Below, one piece after another: positions 54,822 to 63,994 of a stretch of 64,000 nucleotides of DNA (position 1 is the first letter of the stretch; the number at the start of each line of letters is the position of its first letter). The translations under genes and the position numbers were made by a program. Below the pieces are notes generated by a model. The model was given only the letters and a program-made list of their open reading frames with translations. It was not told where the DNA came from and did not search any database. This stretch comes from Cyclobacteriaceae bacterium (GTDB lineage Bacteria; Bacteroidota; Bacteroidia; Cytophagales; Cyclobacteriaceae), in NCBI GenBank assembly GCA_022841475.1, contig JALHRJ010000007.1, forward strand, positions 37,184 to 101,183, in the 5' to 3' direction.

Positions 54822-55765
54822 ACCCGGTAATTCTATATACAATCCTAAGTCTTACAGCCATCGGCATTGTGGCCGCTGTGGTAATCTATTTCGTATCTAA
54901 AAAATTTGCAGTTCAGGAAGATGACCGTATTGGTAAAGTGGAAGAAGTGTTGCCCAGTACCAATTGTGGAGGTTGTGGTCAGCCTGGCTGTCATGCTTTC
55001 GCAAAAGCAGTTGTAGAGGCGGGCGATCTTTCTTCGCTTCATTGCCCTGTTGGTGGAAATGCTGTAATGAAGCAAGTGGCGGAGATACTTGGCATCAAAG
55101 CTGTAGAGCGTGATCCCTATATCGCTGTAGTTCGTTGTTCCGGTTCATTTGAACATCGCAAGAAAACCAATGTCTATGATGGCACCGAGTCGTGTAAGAT
55201 TGCAGCAGCCTTATACAGTGGCGATACCGGATGTGCCTATGGTTGCCTGGGTATGGCCGACTGCGTGGAAGTCTGCGACTTTGAAGCCATGTACATGGAT
55301 GAGAAGACCGGGTTGCCGGTTGTCATTGAAGATAAGTGTACCGCTTGTAATGCCTGTGTAAAGGAATGCCCGAAAGGAATTCTAGAACTGTGGCCCAAGG
55401 GTAAAAAAAATCAACGTGTTTACATTGCTTGTCTTAATGAAGAGAAGGGTAGCACGGCCCGCAAAGAATGTTCAGTTGCCTGCTCAGGTTGTAGCAAATG
55501 TTTTGAAGCCTGCCGGTATGATGCGATCACTATGGAGAATAGTCTTGCTCATATCGATCCAGAGAAGTGCAAGCTGTGTATGGAATGCGTGGATACCTGC
55601 GATGTACATAATATCATTACGGCCAATGTAACTCCAGAAAAGATACAGGCGGCTAATGAACAACGACTGAAACGCGAAGAGCGGGCCCGCAAGAAGAAGG
55701 AAGAAGAGAAACTCGCAGCAGAAGCTGCAAAACAAAACACCCATGAAACTCCACCACAAGCTTAA
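54818..55765 (+). CDS. rnfB: Rnf electron transport complex subunit B, multi-cluster form
   Basis: An N-terminal membrane helix (residues 5-27) is followed by the Fes-type cluster domain (Cys50, Cys53, Cys58, Cys76). Four further cysteine sets come after it (139-153, 174-184, 218-232, 251-261), so it is an extended RnfB with about five Fe-S clusters. A charged C-terminal tail ends the protein. It accepts electrons from flavodoxin or ferredoxin. The stop overlaps the start of rnfC by 23 bp. Confidence 0.93.
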   Translation: MNPVILYTILSLTAIGIVAAVVIYFVSKKFAVQEDDRIGKVEEVLPSTNCGGCGQPGCHAFAKAVVEAGDLSSLHCPVGGNAVMKQVAEILGIKAVERDPYIAVVRCSGSFEHRKKTNVYDGTESCKIAAALYSGDTGCAYGCLGMADCVEVCDFEAMYMDEKTGLPVVIEDKCTACNACVKECPKGILELWPKGKKNQRVYIACLNEEKGSTARKECSVACSGCSKCFEACRYDAITMENSLAHIDPEKCKLCMECVDTCDVHNIITANVTPEKIQAANEQRLKREERARKKKEEEKLAAEAAKQNTHETPPQA

Positions 55766-57080
55766 GACTTTCAAACTAGGCGGTGTACATCCGGATGATC
55801 AAAAAATCTCCGCGGGTGTGGCGATCACTCCCTTGCCCTTGCCGAAGGTTGTCACCATTCCTGTTGCCCAGCATATCGGGGCACCTGCAAAAATTATTGT
55901 GCAGCGTGGCGATATGGTAAAGACCGGGCAAATCATTGCTACGCACGAAGGTTTTGTTTCCTCCAATATTCATGCTTCGGCCTCAGGCCGCATTGGTGTT
56001 ATTGAAGAAGTGATGGACAGCAGCGGATTTAAACATACCGCTATTTCCATTCGCGTAAAGGGCGATGACTGGCAAGAAAACATTGACCTCACAGAAACGC
56101 TTGTCGAAGAAATCAAACTCGAACCAAAAGAAATTGTAGCCCGCATCATGGAGGCGGGGGTAGTGGGCATGGGAGGTGCCGCGTTTCCATCGCATGTAAA
56201 ATTGAGTGTACCCGAAGGCAAACATGTTGATCACTTGCTGATCAATGGTGTAGAGTGCGAACCCTATCTCACAGCAGATCACCGGTTGATGCTGGAGCGG
56301 CCAAAAGAAATTATTGTTGGAATTAAAATTCTGATGAAGGCGCTGGGTGTTGATAAAGCAATCATTGGCATAGAAGACAATAAGCAGGATGCGATAGAGT
56401 TGTTTCAGGAATTGTTAAAGACTGAAACTGGAATTGCCGTAGAAGCACTGGAAGTTCACTATCCACAAGGTGGAGAGAAACAATTGATCCAGGCATTATT
56501 AAACCGCGAAGTTCCCTCCGGTGGTTTACCTGCCGATGTGGGTGCGATTGTTCACAATGTAGGAACGACTTATGCGATCTACCAGGCTGTTCAAAAGAAT
56601 AAACCATTGATAGAACGGGTTGTTACCGTTACCGGAAAATCGGTGAAGCAGCCTTCCAACTTTCTCGTGCGCATTGGTACTCCCGTGATCGATTTATTGA
56701 TCGCGGCCGGGGGTGTGCCGGAAGATACCGGCAAGATTGTAAGTGGCGGACCCATGATGGGTAAAGCCATTGCCGATCTGGATGTACCGGTAGCAAAAGG
56801 TACTTCAGGTATTTTACTCATTCCCAAAGATGAGGCAAGTAGGGCAGAGGTATACAATTGTTTGCATTGTGGTAAATGTATTGAAGCCTGCCCGATGGGT
56901 CTTGAACCCTATCACTTACTGTTGATGTCGAAGAAGGGAAATAGTCAGCGTGCGAAAGAAGAACATATTCTGGATTGTATTGAGTGTGGCTCATGCTCGT
57001 TTGTTTGTCCTTCTAACCGGCCCATTCTGGATTACATCCGGCTGGGCAAAACACAAATCCGTAAACAGAAGAAAGTATGA
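55743..57080 (+). CDS. rnfC: Rnf complex subunit C (NADH-binding)
   Basis: The 445-residue protein has the glycine-rich NADH/FMN-binding motif GMGGAAFPSHVK (about 140-151), the SLBB region and two C-terminal [4Fe-4S] sites starting at Cys373 and Cys412. It is the peripheral subunit that exchanges electrons with NAD+/NADH. The start lies inside the rnfB tail. Confidence 0.94.
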   Translation: MKLHHKLKTFKLGGVHPDDQKISAGVAITPLPLPKVVTIPVAQHIGAPAKIIVQRGDMVKTGQIIATHEGFVSSNIHASASGRIGVIEEVMDSSGFKHTAISIRVKGDDWQENIDLTETLVEEIKLEPKEIVARIMEAGVVGMGGAAFPSHVKLSVPEGKHVDHLLINGVECEPYLTADHRLMLERPKEIIVGIKILMKALGVDKAIIGIEDNKQDAIELFQELLKTETGIAVEALEVHYPQGGEKQLIQALLNREVPSGGLPADVGAIVHNVGTTYAIYQAVQKNKPLIERVVTVTGKSVKQPSNFLVRIGTPVIDLLIAAGGVPEDTGKIVSGGPMMGKAIADLDVPVAKGTSGILLIPKDEASRAEVYNCLHCGKCIEACPMGLEPYHLLLMSKKGNSQRAKEEHILDCIECGSCSFVCPSNRPILDYIRLGKTQIRKQKKV

Positions 57081-58078
57081 GTGCCGGACTTCTCACCGTT
57101 TCGCCATCGCCACACATCCACACGGAGTTAACCGTGCCGCAAATTATGCGGGGTGTGATCTTTGCGATGATCCCGGCATTACTCTTTTCAATTTATAATT
57201 TTGGAATCGGAGCGCTGTATGTAACAGGGCTATCCGTTTTATTTTGCGTGGCCATTGAGTATGCCATTGCGCGGTACTTATTAAATCGTGCTGCTTCTAT
57301 CTACGATGGTTCGGCCATCATCACAGGCATGTTATTGGCTTTTAATGTTCCCAGTAATTTGCCCTGGCACATTATTCTGATTGGAAGCGCAGTTGCCATT
57401 GGTATTGGTAAAATGAGTTTTGGTGGATTGGGAAACAATCCTTTTAATCCTGCTTTGGTTGGCCGCGTATTTCTACTCTTGTCATTTCCGGTGCAGATGA
57501 CTTCATGGCCCGTGCAGGGTGCAACATTTTCATTGGATGCCGTAACCAGCGCGACACCGCTTGGTATTTTGAAAGAGGGGATTCGTTCAGGCACACCGGT
57601 AGACACACTGCTGAGTGAGATGCCATCGTACACCGATTTCTTTTTTGGATTACAAGCGGGAAGTCTCGGTGAGATGTCGGCCTTTGCCTTGTTGCTGGGG
57701 TTGATCTACATGCTTTATCGAAAAATAATTACGTGGCATATACCGGTTTCAATGCTTGTTACCATTGTAGTGATGACCGGAATATTCTGGTTGATAGATC
57801 CTACCCGCTATGCCAGTCCGTTGTTTCATTTGCTCACCGGTGGCGTCATGCTGGGTGCTGTATTTATGGCTACTGATTATGTGACCTCGCCCTTTACGCA
57901 TCGGGGGATGCTCATTTTTGGTTTTGGCATTGGCGTGTTAACGGTATTGATTCGTTTGTTTGGAAGTTATCCGGAGGGAGTTTCCTTCGCTATACTGATC
58001 ATGAATGCTTTTGTGCCCATGATCAACAAGTTTGCGAAAGAGCCCCGGTATGGAGTTGTAAAAGAGAAAAGAAAATGA
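57077..58078 (+). CDS. rnfD: Rnf complex subunit D
   Basis: The 333-residue membrane protein of the NqrB/RnfD family has about ten helices and the covalent FMN site DAVTSATPL (Thr160). It forms part of the ion-translocating core. It overlaps rnfC by 4 bp. Its stop is followed after 6 bp by a palindromic element. Confidence 0.94.
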   Translation: MSAGLLTVSPSPHIHTELTVPQIMRGVIFAMIPALLFSIYNFGIGALYVTGLSVLFCVAIEYAIARYLLNRAASIYDGSAIITGMLLAFNVPSNLPWHIILIGSAVAIGIGKMSFGGLGNNPFNPALVGRVFLLLSFPVQMTSWPVQGATFSLDAVTSATPLGILKEGIRSGTPVDTLLSEMPSYTDFFFGLQAGSLGEMSAFALLLGLIYMLYRKIITWHIPVSMLVTIVVMTGIFWLIDPTRYASPLFHLLTGGVMLGAVFMATDYVTSPFTHRGMLIFGFGIGVLTVLIRLFGSYPEGVSFAILIMNAFVPMINKFAKEPRYGVVKEKRK

Positions 58079-58084
58079 AAGAAA

Positions 58085-58257
58085 GAGGCTGTCTCAAAAG
58101 TCTGGTTGTCATCGTCAAGCCTCAGGCCTGACGATCCCAGATTTGAGAAATAGGACGAGATTCCGGCTCAAAGACTGCCTATGCCGAATCCGCCAATTGG
58201 CGGAGCAGGCAGGGCCGGAATGACAGTTCAATTTTAATTGACTTTTGAGACACCCTC
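58085..58257. mobile_element. MITE-like element with terminal inverted repeats, between rnfD and rnfG
   Basis: The 173-bp element is flanked by 18-bp inverted repeats (58085-58102 and 58240-58257, 17 of 18 bases complementary). Inside are a near-perfect 25-bp palindrome (58111-58135) and a nested hairpin: arms 58160-58167/58214-58221, then 58175-58180/58207-58212, around a 16-bp perfect palindrome at 58189-58204. There is no coding capacity, and no clear target duplication was seen. No second copy lies in the window. Confidence 0.75.
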
Positions 58258-58268
58258 TTATATAATTT

Positions 58269-58853
58269 ATGGCCACGATAAAATCATCTTTTCTAAACTT
58301 ACTGGTCACACTCACGGTGATCACACTGGTGGCGGGCCTTTCATTAGGCTATGTTTTTCAATGGACCAAAGAACCCATTGCCAAAGCCCAGATGGAAAAA
58401 CAATTGCGTGCCATTGAAGCTGTCATTCAAGGCTATGATAATAATCCGGTAACGGAAAAATATAAAGTGGCAACACCTGATGGTAAAGACAGTCTGGAAT
58501 TTTTTCCTGCCAAAGCAAAAGGTGAGATGATTGGCATCGCTGTAAAGACGAAATCATCTAAAGGGTATAGTGGCGACATCCGGCTGATGGTGGGATTTAC
58601 TATGAAGGGTGATATAGAACAAGTAGTTGTGATTGAACACAAAGAAACACCCGGCCTTGGATCAAAAATGAGCGACCTAAAATTTCTGAATCAGTATTAC
58701 GGAAAGAACCCCGGCCAGATGAACATGAAAGTAAAGAAGGATGGGGGCGAGGTGGATGCCATTACAGGCGCCACCATTAGTTCAAGAGCATTTTCGGAAG
58801 CGGTACAGGTAGCGTATGAAACCTTTCAAACTGTGAATCATGGCCCCAATTAG
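58269..58853 (+). CDS. rnfG: Rnf complex subunit G
   Basis: The 194-residue protein has one N-terminal membrane helix and an FMN-binding domain with the covalent flavin threonine Thr169 in DAITGATIS. It passes electrons within the complex at the periplasmic side. It lies 11 bp after the palindromic element and overlaps rnfE by 14 bp. Confidence 0.93.
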   Translation: MATIKSSFLNLLVTLTVITLVAGLSLGYVFQWTKEPIAKAQMEKQLRAIEAVIQGYDNNPVTEKYKVATPDGKDSLEFFPAKAKGEMIGIAVKTKSSKGYSGDIRLMVGFTMKGDIEQVVVIEHKETPGLGSKMSDLKFLNQYYGKNPGQMNMKVKKDGGEVDAITGATISSRAFSEAVQVAYETFQTVNHGPN

Positions 58854-59445
58854 TCGTAAGGAAAATTTTCTAAAAGGAATCATCAAAGAGAATCCTGTCT
58901 TTGTGATTCTGCTCGGCTTGTGCCCAACGCTGGGCGTAACGTCTTCTGCGGTGAACGGACTCGGCATGGGTGTAGCCACTGCTTTTGTATTGGTGATGTC
59001 AAATCTTGTGATCTCGCTGGTCAAGAACGTGATCCCGGATAAAGTGCGGATACCGTCTTTCATTGTGATCATTGCAGCTTTTGTTACCGTAGTGCAATTG
59101 TTGATGGCGGCCTATACACCCGCACTTAACGAACAACTCGGATTATTTATTCCACTCATTGTAGTAAACTGTATTGTGTTGGGCCGGGCCGAAGCGTTTG
59201 CTTCACGCAATACTGCACTATCAAGCATCATTGATGGACTGGGCATGGGAGTGGGGTTCACCTTTGCACTCACCCTGCTGGGTGCTATTCGCGAACTGTT
59301 GGGAAGTCTGTCACTCTTTGGTTATAAGTTTATTGATGCCGATGGCATGCTCGTGTTTATTCTTGCACCGGGCGCCTTTATTTCGCTGGGGTTTATTATT
59401 GCTATCATGAATTGGATGAAGAATAGAAAACGTTCTCCACATTAA
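58840..59445 (+). CDS. rnfE: Rnf complex subunit E
   Basis: The 201-residue, six-helix protein of the RnfA/RnfE/NqrD/NqrE family has the conserved [19 protein letters not shown] segment. It belongs to the membrane core that couples electron flow to ion movement. It overlaps the end of rnfG. Confidence 0.94.
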   Translation: MAPISRKENFLKGIIKENPVFVILLGLCPTLGVTSSAVNGLGMGVATAFVLVMSNLVISLVKNVIPDKVRIPSFIVIIAAFVTVVQLLMAAYTPALNEQLGLFIPLIVVNCIVLGRAEAFASRNTALSSIIDGLGMGVGFTFALTLLGAIRELLGSLSLFGYKFIDADGMLVFILAPGAFISLGFIIAIMNWMKNRKRSPH

Positions 59446-59455
59446 CGCTTCTTGT

Positions 59456-60028
59456 ATGGACTATATCATTATTATTGTTTCGGCCATCTTCATCAACAAC
59501 ATTGTGTTGGCGAAGTTTTTAGGTATTTGTCCATTCCTGGGAGTATCTAAAAACACTTCCACTGCCGTGGGCATGGGTGGGGCCGTCATTTTTGTGATGA
59601 CCATTGCTACCATCATGACGTACCTGGTGCAACATTACATTCTTATTCCCTTGGACATCGCCTACATGCAAACGGTTACTTACATTCTCGTAATCGCTTT
59701 TCTTGTACAGGTGGTAGAGATTGTGCTGAAGAAAGTGAGTCCCGATTTGTACCAGGCCTTAGGAGTTTATTTACCGTTGATTACCACCAACTGTACTATT
59801 CTGGGTGTTGCTATTTTGGTCATACAGAACAATTTCAATTTATTGGAGAGTGTAATCTTTGCCATTGGCAATTCAGTAGGATTTACGTTGGCGATTGCCA
59901 TCTTCTCTAGCTTGCGCGAGCAACTTGATCTGGCAGATCTTCCCGAGTATATGCAAGGCATCCCGGCCGCGCTGATCACCGCCAGCATTCTTTCCATGGC
60001 CTTTATGGGTTTTGCAGGGTTGGTTTAA
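59456..60028 (+). CDS. rnfA: Rnf complex subunit A
   Basis: The 190-residue, six-helix core subunit has FINNIVLAKFLGICPFLGVS and TTNCTILGVAILV motifs. With RnfE it holds the membrane Fe-S centre between the two conserved Cys motifs. It ends the run, completing the BCDGEA gene order typical of Rnf. Confidence 0.94.
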   Translation: MDYIIIIVSAIFINNIVLAKFLGICPFLGVSKNTSTAVGMGGAVIFVMTIATIMTYLVQHYILIPLDIAYMQTVTYILVIAFLVQVVEIVLKKVSPDLYQALGVYLPLITTNCTILGVAILVIQNNFNLLESVIFAIGNSVGFTLAIAIFSSLREQLDLADLPEYMQGIPAALITASILSMAFMGFAGLV

Positions 60029-60088
60029 ACCAAATTGTTATTTTAGGGTAGTAATGGGAGTATAGTCAATTACTCATTTACAATTTTT

Positions 60089-60154
60089 ATGAAAGGAAAG
60101 TTTATCGTTTTGATATTGATCAGTACAACACGACTCTTAAGTCAGGATGTTTAG
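60089..60154 (+). pseudogene. Signal-peptide-like remnant, 21 codons
   Basis: The frame MKGKFIVLILISTTRLLSQDV reads like the start of an exported protein and is cut by a TAG at once. It is probably the debris of a secreted-protein gene. A chance frame is possible. Confidence 0.3.
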
Positions 60155-60288
60155 ATAATTGCTTCCGGAACTTCTTACCTTACAATTCAACAAAGACGTA
60201 ACTGACCAAAATTTCTTTTAACGGCTAAATTCATTAAATAGCCCTGGACGATTTTGCAGCAAAGTTGGCTAATGAGGTTTTGTGGTAA

Positions 60289-60480
60289 CCGAAGAATGGT
60301 TCGTACGGCCATGAAACATGGATTAGAATAAGGATGGATAATGGTCCTGAGTTTATTGCCTTGCTAATCAAGGAATGGAGTCAGATTCAGGGCATTGAAT
60401 TCATTTATACCCAGCCAGGTAAACCAACGCAAAATGCTATTGCTATAATGAAAATGTATTCTACTTTTGGATTGTACTAA
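60289..60480 (+). pseudogene. IS3-family transposase (OrfB) remnant
   Basis: The translated fragment contains RMDNGPEF and QPGKPTQNA, hallmarks of the IS3 DDE integrase core. An in-frame stop lies just upstream (60286-60288), and the segment that should carry the catalytic Glu after QNA is scrambled (IAIMKM). No terminal repeats were found, so the element is dead. Confidence 0.8.
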
Positions 60481-60565
60481 AGGGATGCTTACAACAATTT
60501 GAAGGAAACTTGAAATTGACATAGAGAAGGTTTTGTTCTCCGATTATTTAATGAGTAAATTGGAA

Positions 60566-62362
60566 ATGAAGATGCTTTATATTTTTAAATCTAAAAAACT
60601 CCCTCTCGCTGGGCTTTTTTATTTATTACTTTTTTTTGGATGTAGTGATGAGCCGGAATTTTCATCGCCTCTATTCCAAACCGGAGAGGTGAGTAATGTC
60701 AATGAACAAGGTGCTCAGTTTAATGGCTTAGTTACCTTCCGGGGAAAAGGAAATTCAAATATTGGATTCGTTTGGGATACAACCAATGACCCCGTTATTG
60801 AAACTTCGGCTAAAGCTTTAATCACACAATTTTCGGAAGGTCCAATTTTATTTGATATTACTTTTGATCTACTTGAAAATCAAACTTACTATGTCCGAGC
60901 ATTTGGTCAAAGTGGGAGTGAAATAGTTTATGGCGATGAAGTGAGCTTTGAAAGTTCGGGTAGCCTGGCTCCATCCATAGAAAATTTCCTTCCCGCTACC
61001 GGAAAAAGAGGAACTACCTTTCAGGTTAATGGAAATAATTTTAGCGGACAACCATTAAATGTTATTGCTAAGCTCGGTGGGGTAGAAGTAGAGGTCTTAG
61101 AAGCAAACCCTAATCAATTAAAATTACGAATTCCCGACAACTTTAATCTTTCAGGAAAGGTCAAATTATCCGTAAAAGTAGCTGGTAGAGAAACTATCTC
61201 AAATGATTTATTTACTATTGAAGGATCGATTGTTGACGATTTTACTTCCAAATCAGGCATAGGAGGAGATAGTGTTACGATTACCGGAAGCAATTTCGGG
61301 ACAAATATAACCAGTAACATTGTGAAGTTTGGAAATGAACTTGCAACTATTGTAAAGGCAACAACTTCGGAACTTATCGTACTAGTACCCTATCAATTGA
61401 CGGATGGCTCCTATTCGATTAGTGTAACTGTTGAAAATATAACAACGCAATCTCAATCTAACTTTACCGTGCTGCAACCTTGGTCAGTGGTTACATTATC
61501 GACCAATTTTCCTTATGGACGTGAAAGAGCAATTACATTTACTGCAAATGGCAACAACTATTACGGACTAGGTAGTGTAAACAATGATTACTTTGGATTG
61601 CGATATGATTTTTGGAAGTTTAATGCGGATAACAATAAATGGTCAAAATTAGCAGATTATCCCTTTGAAGCATCAAGCGCTTGTTTCGGATTTAGTATAG
61701 GATCAAAAGGATTTGTGGGCTTAGGTTGGAATGAAGTGAATGTGGTATACGCAGGATTCAAAGAAGTGTGGGAATATGATATTAATTCGAACTTATGGGT
61801 TCAGAAATCGGATTTTCCGGGTGATGGAAGATTCTATCCAGCTAGTTTTGTCATCGATGGAGAAGCTTTCGTTGGATTGGGGACAGGATCACATAGTTTT
61901 AAAGATTTTTGGAAGTATAATCATATCAATGATTCATGGCAACGATTATCTGATTTTCCTGGTACCGGGGGTGCTGTTTTTGCTTCCTCTATTGTAATAA
62001 ATAATAAAGCATATCTCTGTATTGGTAAACAACTATGGGAATACACTCCTAATAACGATTCGTGGGTCAGGAAAGCCGATTTGCCCGGAAACTTGTCAAA
62101 TGCTACTGCCATTGCATCAAGCAATAGAGTTTACTTTACTGGAGGATCCTACAATGGCAATGTGGTCAAAGAGTTTTGGGAATATTTTCCGAAGACAGAT
62201 CTCTGGATTAGAAGAAATAACCTGCCTGTTGAAAATGGGTTATTTGATTCTAAAGGTTTTAGTAATAACGAGAAAATATTTATTGTTGGTGGCCTTAACA
62301 AAAATGACTTTGTATACCGAAGTTATTCAAATGACTTACTAATCTTTAACTCAAAGCCATAG
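60566..62362 (+). CDS. Surface lipoprotein with IPT/TIG and Kelch repeats
   Basis: I start at ATG 60566 so that a lipobox (FYLLLFFGC) follows a signal; the frame opens earlier at a TTG at 60533. After a fibronectin-like part (about 35-140) come two IPT/TIG domains (SIENFLPATGKRGTTFQVNG, KSGIGGDSVTITGSNFG). Five or so Kelch-like repeats follow (KFNADNNKWSKLADYP, EYDINSNLWVQKSDFPGD, EYTPNNDSWVRKADLPGN), forming a beta-propeller. It is probably displayed at the outer membrane. The barrel gene starts 4 bp after it. Confidence 0.85.
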   Translation: MKMLYIFKSKKLPLAGLFYLLLFFGCSDEPEFSSPLFQTGEVSNVNEQGAQFNGLVTFRGKGNSNIGFVWDTTNDPVIETSAKALITQFSEGPILFDITFDLLENQTYYVRAFGQSGSEIVYGDEVSFESSGSLAPSIENFLPATGKRGTTFQVNGNNFSGQPLNVIAKLGGVEVEVLEANPNQLKLRIPDNFNLSGKVKLSVKVAGRETISNDLFTIEGSIVDDFTSKSGIGGDSVTITGSNFGTNITSNIVKFGNELATIVKATTSELIVLVPYQLTDGSYSISVTVENITTQSQSNFTVLQPWSVVTLSTNFPYGRERAITFTANGNNYYGLGSVNNDYFGLRYDFWKFNADNNKWSKLADYPFEASSACFGFSIGSKGFVGLGWNEVNVVYAGFKEVWEYDINSNLWVQKSDFPGDGRFYPASFVIDGEAFVGLGTGSHSFKDFWKYNHINDSWQRLSDFPGTGGAVFASSIVINNKAYLCIGKQLWEYTPNNDSWVRKADLPGNLSNATAIASSNRVYFTGGSYNGNVVKEFWEYFPKTDLWIRRNNLPVENGLFDSKGFSNNEKIFIVGGLNKNDFVYRSYSNDLLIFNSKP

Positions 62363-62366
62363 AATA

Positions 62367-63056
62367 ATGAGAGAATTAGTATTACTTATTCTGTTGGTTA
62401 GTTGGATAAATACCTCCTGTGCCCAAAGAATTATTTCGAACAAGTTTAATATTCAGGTAAGTTACTCTTCTAATAGCCCACTTGGAAAAGAAGTTATAGT
62501 TCACGATCAATACAAATCACCTTCCTTACTAAATAATTTTCAGACGCGATTCTCTTTAGGGCTAGGAATGTCTTACAGGATCAAGAATTTATTTTTGATT
62601 CGTCTTGAACTTTCCAAGTCCGATTTTGATGATTGGAACTACACTCAAATAAATAGGTTTGATGGGGCCAGGTATTCGATATTAGCTATGCATCCTGAAA
62701 TTGAAATACAATCGCCATTCAAGAATAAAGGAATACTGAATCGCTTTTCATTCTTCCTACGTCTGGGACCATCGTTTAGCTTACATTCTGTTGAACTTGA
62801 AAGAAGTGTTTATTCCTCAACATTTTCTACCGATTTTGACTTCAACAATTCCAGTTTTTTTGCACCGGGTATTACTTCTTCAGCTGGAGTAAATATAAGT
62901 CTGAATAATAGCGCAATTGTTGGTCTTTCCTACGGAGTAAGTAACTATTGGGTTTCATCAGCATTGTTCGATGACAGAATTGTCACGTTCCGTTCGTTAA
63001 CTATTCATGCAGGCTTTAGATTTGGTAATAATAAACGATATAAATACACTGATTGA
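62367..63056 (+). CDS. Outer-membrane beta-barrel protein (PorT-like)
   Basis: The 229-residue protein has a signal peptide ending near TSCAQ, followed by alternating amphipathic strands (FSLGLGMSYRI, LFLIRLELSKSD) and a typical end (LTIHAGFRFG). It looks like an eight-stranded outer-membrane barrel of the bacteroidetal type. Its stop overlaps the start of the WD40 gene (TGATG), so the two are translationally coupled. Confidence 0.78.
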   Translation: MRELVLLILLVSWINTSCAQRIISNKFNIQVSYSSNSPLGKEVIVHDQYKSPSLLNNFQTRFSLGLGMSYRIKNLFLIRLELSKSDFDDWNYTQINRFDGARYSILAMHPEIEIQSPFKNKGILNRFSFFLRLGPSFSLHSVELERSVYSSTFSTDFDFNNSSFFAPGITSSAGVNISLNNSAIVGLSYGVSNYWVSSALFDDRIVTFRSLTIHAGFRFGNNKRYKYTD

Positions 63057-63994
63057 TGTTTCGTCTGATTTTAATCGCTTTATTTCTTCATGTTTCATCA
63101 TTGGCAATCGCCCAACTAATTCTTGGTGAGAAGAATAGAAGCATTCACGATATTTCATTAAGAGATTCTGTGCTTTGCGTTGCTTCGGAAAACAGTATTG
63201 AGGTGTGGGATTTAAGATCAAAGAAGTTAATGAAAGCAATAGAATATTTGAATAATGACATCATTTCATCAATATCGTTTGGACTTAAACAAGCAGATGT
63301 TGTTACTGGTAGCAGATCCGGAGAATTGGCAATATGGAATATGGACACAGGAGATAAGAATATACTATTGGCGTCTGGAAATCAAGGCTCAATTACATCA
63401 CTGCATAATCGCAACGAACTAATTGCCATAGGCTTTTCAAACAAAACCACAACAGTTTATAACCTGACAACCCGGAAAGAGATATCCAGAGTGGATAATT
63501 ATTCGAAGGATGTAACAGTTGTAAAATTCATGAATGATGGAAATTTATTGCTAACCGGAAGTGGGGCTGGTGAAGTCATTTGTCATAATTTAGTAACTGG
63601 GGAGACTACTACCTTATTCAATTACTCGAAGTGGATAAGAGATATCGCGGTAAGTTCGGATAGCTCTAAATTTGCTATTGGATATGATGACGGGATTATA
63701 GCAGTTTTGAAAATAACCGGTACATTCCAAAATGTTTCAAAGATCGAAAGAATTAAGGTCTCGGAATGGATTAGTTCCTTAGATTATCACCCTAACGAAG
63801 ATTGCATAGCGTACTCAACATTGTCGGGTAAGGTTTACATAAGAACTCGTAATGGAAACTATACAAAAAAATTATACAAGAATGTTATACGGGTCAAGTT
63901 TATTCCTCGTACTGACAATTTTCTTAGTCTTATTATAGCAACCAGAGAAGGCTTATTTATTTTGGATGCCGTCAATATGAAGTTAAAAAATTAG
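63056..63994 (+). CDS. Secreted WD40-repeat protein
   Basis: I use ATG 63056 (the TTG at 63053 is also in frame). A signal peptide (MFRLILIALFLHVSSLAIAQ) is followed by WD40-like repeats (NSIEVWDLRSKKL, SRSGELAIWNMDTGDK, SGAGEVICHNLVTGE, YDDGIIAVLKITG), about six blades in all. It is presumably a periplasmic or surface beta-propeller. It forms a three-gene unit with the Kelch lipoprotein and the barrel; partners may interact. The gene ends 6 bp before the window edge. Confidence 0.82.
   Translation: MFRLILIALFLHVSSLAIAQLILGEKNRSIHDISLRDSVLCVASENSIEVWDLRSKKLMKAIEYLNNDIISSISFGLKQADVVTGSRSGELAIWNMDTGDKNILLASGNQGSITSLHNRNELIAIGFSNKTTTVYNLTTRKEISRVDNYSKDVTVVKFMNDGNLLLTGSGAGEVICHNLVTGETTTLFNYSKWIRDIAVSSDSSKFAIGYDDGIIAVLKITGTFQNVSKIERIKVSEWISSLDYHPNEDCIAYSTLSGKVYIRTRNGNYTKKLYKNVIRVKFIPRTDNFLSLIIATREGLFILDAVNMKLKN

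Larger units (their letters stand above)
60029..60565. other. Decayed region after rnfA
   Basis: No intact gene is seen across 537 bp. It holds a signal-peptide-like mini frame and an IS3 transposase remnant, both annotated separately. The rest has no recognisable content. It also must carry the promoter of the following lipoprotein gene. Confidence 0.7.

Noticed and set aside
60240..60260. Sigma-54-like promoter (TGGAC...TTTGC) near the decayed region
   Set aside because: The spacing between the GG and GC elements is too short for a -24/-12 promoter.
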